Shown: positions 61,381 through 64,000 of the stretch, piece after piece
How positions within the stretch are numbered: the stretch's first letter is position 1
Layout: every line of letters begins with the position of its first letter
Source: Planctomycetaceae bacterium
Lineage (GTDB): Bacteria > Planctomycetota > Planctomycetia > Planctomycetales > Planctomycetaceae
Assembly (NCBI GenBank): GCA_021732995.1
Contig: JAKFWA010000118.1
Span: forward strand, 62,001 to 126,000
Length of the DNA: 64,000 nucleotides
Reading direction: 5' to 3'
The notes under the pieces: generated by a model
What the model saw: only the letters and a program-made list of their open reading frames with translations
What the model was told of the DNA's origin: nothing
Database searches by the model: none
Position numbers and translations under genes: made by a program

Positions 61381-62217
61381 TTACTTCGCTTCTTCCTTCT
61401 TCTCTTCAGTAGCAGCGGCCGCACCTGCGTCGTCTTTCTTTTCTTCCTTCTTCTCTTCGGTCTTGGTCTCTGCGGCCTTCTTGGCATCTTCAGCAGCCTT
61501 CTTCGCATCCTCGGCCGCCTTCTTGGCTTCATCCACAGCCTTCTTGGCAGCGGCGAGTTCCTCGTCCTTCTTCGTGATCGCCTGGTTCAGGCGAGCGATT
61601 TCGTCCTTCGACTTCTTGTCTTCGTCGCTGGACTTCTTCTTCTCAGTTTCCAGAGCGTCCTTCGCAGCCTTGATCTGCTCAGCAGCGGCAGCGGCCTGCT
61701 TCTTGGCCTCTTCGGCATTCGTCTTCGCGATGAGCGCTTGCCGCTGGGCTTCTTCGTTGGCTTTCTTGGCTTCGGCGATAGCATCCGCGGCCTTCTTGTT
61801 GGCATCGGCGGCGGCTTTGTTAGCGGCTTCAGCAGCCTTGGTCGCAGCTTGAGCGGCGGCTTGTGACTTCTGAGCGTTGGCCTTCTCAGCTGCGGCGACC
61901 TTATCGCTTTCAGCAGCCTTCGCGTTAGATGCGGCAGCGTCGGCGTCGGCCTTGGCCTTAGCGTCGTTGGCAGCGACCAGTTCGGCCTTCACCTTGGCCA
62001 GTTCAGCCTGCAGGTTCTTGACTTCGGCTTCGGCCTTATTGGCGTCTTCCGCGCGCTGCAGAGCGACGTGATAGGGCAGCAGCAGAACGGGCTTCACCTG
62101 AGCACAGCCTGTCTGGCAGGGCTGGCACGTCTGGCAAGCATCTTTTCCGGCTTCAGCAGTTTGGGCGGCAGCTGCGAGCACCGCGATCGACAACAAACTT
62201 GAAACGAACGTCTTCAT
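61381..62217 (-). CDS. Exported Ala/Lys/Glu-rich coiled-coil protein with a cysteine cluster
   Basis: 278 residues. The signal peptide ends near AQTAEAGKD. A short Cys-rich stretch follows (DACQTCQPCQTGCAQ, four Cys), then about 220 residues that are almost purely helical and built from Ala, Lys, Glu and Asp. The last part has four 7-residue repeats like KKAAEDA. No enzyme domain. It has the feel of a periplasmic fibrous or Lpp-like spacer protein. Cys may form disulfides or bind metal. Single gene with a strong terminator, suggesting high expression. Confidence 0.85.
   Translation of the reverse strand: MKTFVSSLLSIAVLAAAAQTAEAGKDACQTCQPCQTGCAQVKPVLLLPYHVALQRAEDANKAEAEVKNLQAELAKVKAELVAANDAKAKADADAAASNAKAAESDKVAAAEKANAQKSQAAAQAATKAAEAANKAAADANKKAADAIAEAKKANEEAQRQALIAKTNAEEAKKQAAAAAEQIKAAKDALETEKKKSSDEDKKSKDEIARLNQAITKKDEELAAAKKAVDEAKKAAEDAKKAAEDAKKAAETKTEEKKEEKKDDAGAAAATEEKKEEAK
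61472..61555 (-). repeat. Four 21-base imperfect tandem repeats in the coiled-coil gene
   Basis: Units at 61472, 61493, 61514 and 61535 each encode one KKAAEDA-like heptad. They differ by a few bases, consistent with internal duplication of a coiled-coil heptad. Confidence 0.8.
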
Positions 62218-62433
62218 TGAACAGCCTCACACAAAGCATTTTCAGGAGGGAGGAGGGGTGGGATCCATAGGCGGCTCCGCCCACGGTGAGGGTGAATTCG
62301 TGACGCGATTCACCCAGCTGAGCACGCTGCCGCGCCGCAAACTTAGCTCAGTTATTCCATCTTCGCGGGACTGAGTGCCCAGAATCAAGCATTCGCTGCC
62401 TGTTGATTGTTCCAATCGGTCCGGTCGCGCCGA

Positions 62434-62889
62434 CTAACCTGACGCCAGCAAGTGCCGGTTCTGCTCAAGAAACTGGTCGCTCCAGCGGTATTGATCGAGC
62501 AGACCCGTCGTGTTGCGTCCGAGGCTGACGTAGGCGGCGTAGATCGCTTCGATGGTCGCCAGACCGGTCAGAGGGTCTTCAAACACCTTGGAAACACGAG
62601 GATAGGCGGTTTGCCAGACGGGAATCGACCGCACCGGTACGTCGGCAAATGACGGCTCCATGCGCTGAGCCAATCGCCAGGTGCCATCGAGCACCAGCAA
62701 GCCGGATTCCCGATCGGCCTCGCTGAGCAGCGGTCCGCCGATCCCCAGGCGCACATAGCCTTGAAGTGACTCGGTCCCTCGCTCCGGAAAAGTCCAGAAC
62801 CGGAAGTCGGAATGCTGTCGCAACGGTTCAACCGAGCACTTGCGCCGATTTTCGCGCGGATGAACAACAATAATCGTTGGCGAGGGCAT
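62434..62889 (-). CDS. Minimal DTW/Tsr3-like protein, candidate RNA aminocarboxypropyltransferase
   Basis: 151 residues. [13 protein letters not shown] at 65-77 has the Asp-x-Thr-Trp core of the DTW/Tsr3 superfamily, and [11 protein letters not shown] at 110-120 is the matching helix after it; [17 protein letters not shown] lies between. DTW proteins (TapT) put an acp group on tRNA uridine 47, and Tsr3 modifies rRNA, both from S-adenosylmethionine. The usual Cys-rich N terminus of TapT is absent, and the protein is much shorter. Its ATG overlaps the stop of the GAF/receiver gene (TAATG), so they are coupled. Function is an inference. Confidence 0.7.
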   Translation of the reverse strand: MPSPTIIVVHPRENRRKCSVEPLRQHSDFRFWTFPERGTESLQGYVRLGIGGPLLSEADRESGLLVLDGTWRLAQRMEPSFADVPVRSIPVWQTAYPRVSKVFEDPLTGLATIEAIYAAYVSLGRNTTGLLDQYRWSDQFLEQNRHLLASG

Positions 62890-64000
62890 TACTTCGCTGT
62901 GTCCGCCAGTTCTGCCGGATTGGCGAACGCCTTCTCGAGTTCTGACACCAACTGGTCCACGCGGAACGGCTTGTAGAGCACCGACGTCAGCCCGCCCTGC
63001 CGCGCTTTGACGATCGAGTGCGAAGGGTCATACCCGTAGCCGGTCATCAGAATCACCGGCAGGTGTTCGTCAATCTGCTTGAGCTGCGTAAAGGTCGAAA
63101 AGCCATCGTGATCGGGCAGCCGGATGTCCGCGATTACGGCGTTGTAGTGATATGAGCGAGCCATCAGGAAACTGCTTTGAGCGTTGCGGGCGGTCTCAAC
63201 TTCGCAGCCGAAGCGACCGAGCAGTTCGTGAGCCGCGCGACGCACTTCTTCATCGGCATCGACGACCAGCACGCGCTTGTGCTGCATCTTCGGTCGCACT
63301 TTGGACTGCATCAGTGACGCGTCACCTACTTTCGGACGCAGTTCGTCGCCCACATGCTGAATCAACTGCTTGATGTCGCGCGTCTGCTTCAGAATGTCCC
63401 GCACGCGCTCAGTGACGAGCCGATCCACACCGATGGTGTTTTCCAGCACCCAGGTGGCATCCTGAATGATCGCGTCTACGGGCGAACCGACTTCGCACAT
63501 GATCATTTCTGTGCTGATCGTCGCGGTCGAGAGCTTTTCAACCGCCAGCAACTGCAGCGTGTTGAGGGCCATCGCGATTTCGCGGGCGAACAGTTCCAGG
63601 AACTGCAAGTCGTTCTCGGAGAATCCGCCCGCTCGCGGACTTTCCACGTTAAACGTGCCGAGCACTTCGTCGTGCCACATCAGCGGCACCGTCAACGAAC
63701 TGCGGGCCTCGTTCGCGCCCACCAGATACAGCGGGTCAGAGGTCGTGTCTTCGCACAGATAGCTCTTGCCGGTCGCCGCGACGAAGCCAGTTACGCCGTT
63801 GCCTTGCGGGTCTGCATGGAGAATGCGGCACTCGGCTTCTTTGTTCATACCGACCGACAGCAAGGGATCAAGACGTCCCGTCGCGCGATCCAGCACTCGA
63901 ATCTCGACGGTGTCGTATTCGAGCAGATCCTGAGTGAAGTGCAGGATCTTGGACTTGAGTAATTCCACTCGGTCTTCGACTGACATCTCGAGCAGTTCTT
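62889..64000 (-). CDS. GAF plus receiver-domain protein (partial at right edge)
   Basis: The frame is open to the right edge; an ATG at 63986 is in frame, but residues before it are open too, so the true start may lie outside. Numbered from that ATG, 365 residues: a GAF domain at about 10-145 ([20 protein letters not shown]), a helical stretch at 150-215 that resembles a histidine-kinase dimer domain without a clear phospho-His, and a receiver domain at 236-355 with Asp287 in VIADIRLP, acidic VVDADEE, and the LMTGYG and YKPF switch residues. It is a regulatory protein, likely fed by another kinase. The overlapping DTW-like gene follows. Confidence 0.88.
   Translation of the reverse strand, partial: ELLEMSVEDRVELLKSKILHFTQDLLEYDTVEIRVLDRATGRLDPLLSVGMNKEAECRILHADPQGNGVTGFVAATGKSYLCEDTTSDPLYLVGANEARSSLTVPLMWHDEVLGTFNVESPRAGGFSENDLQFLELFAREIAMALNTLQLLAVEKLSTATISTEMIMCEVGSPVDAIIQDATWVLENTIGVDRLVTERVRDILKQTRDIKQLIQHVGDELRPKVGDASLMQSKVRPKMQHKRVLVVDADEEVRRAAHELLGRFGCEVETARNAQSSFLMARSYHYNAVIADIRLPDHDGFSTFTQLKQIDEHLPVILMTGYGYDPSHSIVKARQGGLTSVLYKPFRVDQLVSELEKAFANPAELADTAK

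Overview
The window is a stretch of chromosome from a member of the Planctomycetota. The evidence is the repeated presence of families that are abundant there: exported DUF1501 proteins, PSCyt1/DUF1549/DUF1553 proteins, CSPxR sulfatases, DUF1080 proteins, Tat-exported Gfo/Idh oxidoreductases, long FG-GAP/calcium-repeat proteins, and kinase/FHA modules. GC content is moderately high by eye, coding density is high, genes lie on both strands in short runs, and GTG and TTG starts are common. No rRNA, tRNA, CRISPR array, transposase or prophage was seen. Nothing looks recently acquired except, possibly, one AT-richer small gene near 14.3 kb.

Layout, left half. From 1 to 10.2 kb: the tail of an upstream gene with a clear terminator, polX, an exported isochorismatase-like hydrolase, a di-heme cytochrome, a large tail-anchored coiled-coil protein, and a coupled pair ending in a lipoprotein. 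From 10.2 to 17 kb: an M20 amidohydrolase, a DUF1501 protein, a small membrane protein, a hidden small gene coupled to a DUF309 gene, and an unusual TrhO-RluA fusion. From 17 to 22.4 kb: an operon of one PSCyt1/DUF1549/DUF1553 protein and two DUF1501 proteins. From 22.6 to 29.6 kb: Gfo/Idh oxidoreductase, PQQ-type beta-propeller, NPCBM-like protein, zinc alcohol dehydrogenase, a PfkB sugar kinase and folD. From 29.7 to 34 kb: one 1428-residue FG-GAP plus hemolysin-type repeat protein.

Layout, right half. From 34 to 47 kb: two sulfatases, a DUF1080 protein, two further cytochrome-like DUF1549/DUF1553 proteins (one with an inserted levanase-type module) and a phytanoyl-CoA dioxygenase homologue; this reads as extracellular polysaccharide degradation. 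From 47 to 52 kb: a signalling run of coiled-coil protein, FHA protein, multi-spanning Ser/Thr kinase and membrane protein. From 52 to 56.4 kb: an FAD oxidoreductase with a golvesin-like domain and ppk1. From 56.6 to 61.1 kb: a short division/cell-wall cluster transcribed rsmH, LysM protein, FtsL-like protein, ftsI. From 61.3 to the right edge: an exported Ala/Lys coiled-coil protein, a minimal DTW/Tsr3-like protein, and a GAF plus receiver-domain protein that runs off the edge.

The best candidates for something little described are the four-gene kinase/FHA/coiled-coil module, the LysM gene coupled to rsmH inside a minimal division cluster, the TrhO-RluA fusion, the PSCyt1/DUF1549/DUF1553 protein with a levanase-type insertion, and the small cysteine-containing gene in front of DUF309. 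All function calls rest on reading sequence motifs; no database search was run.
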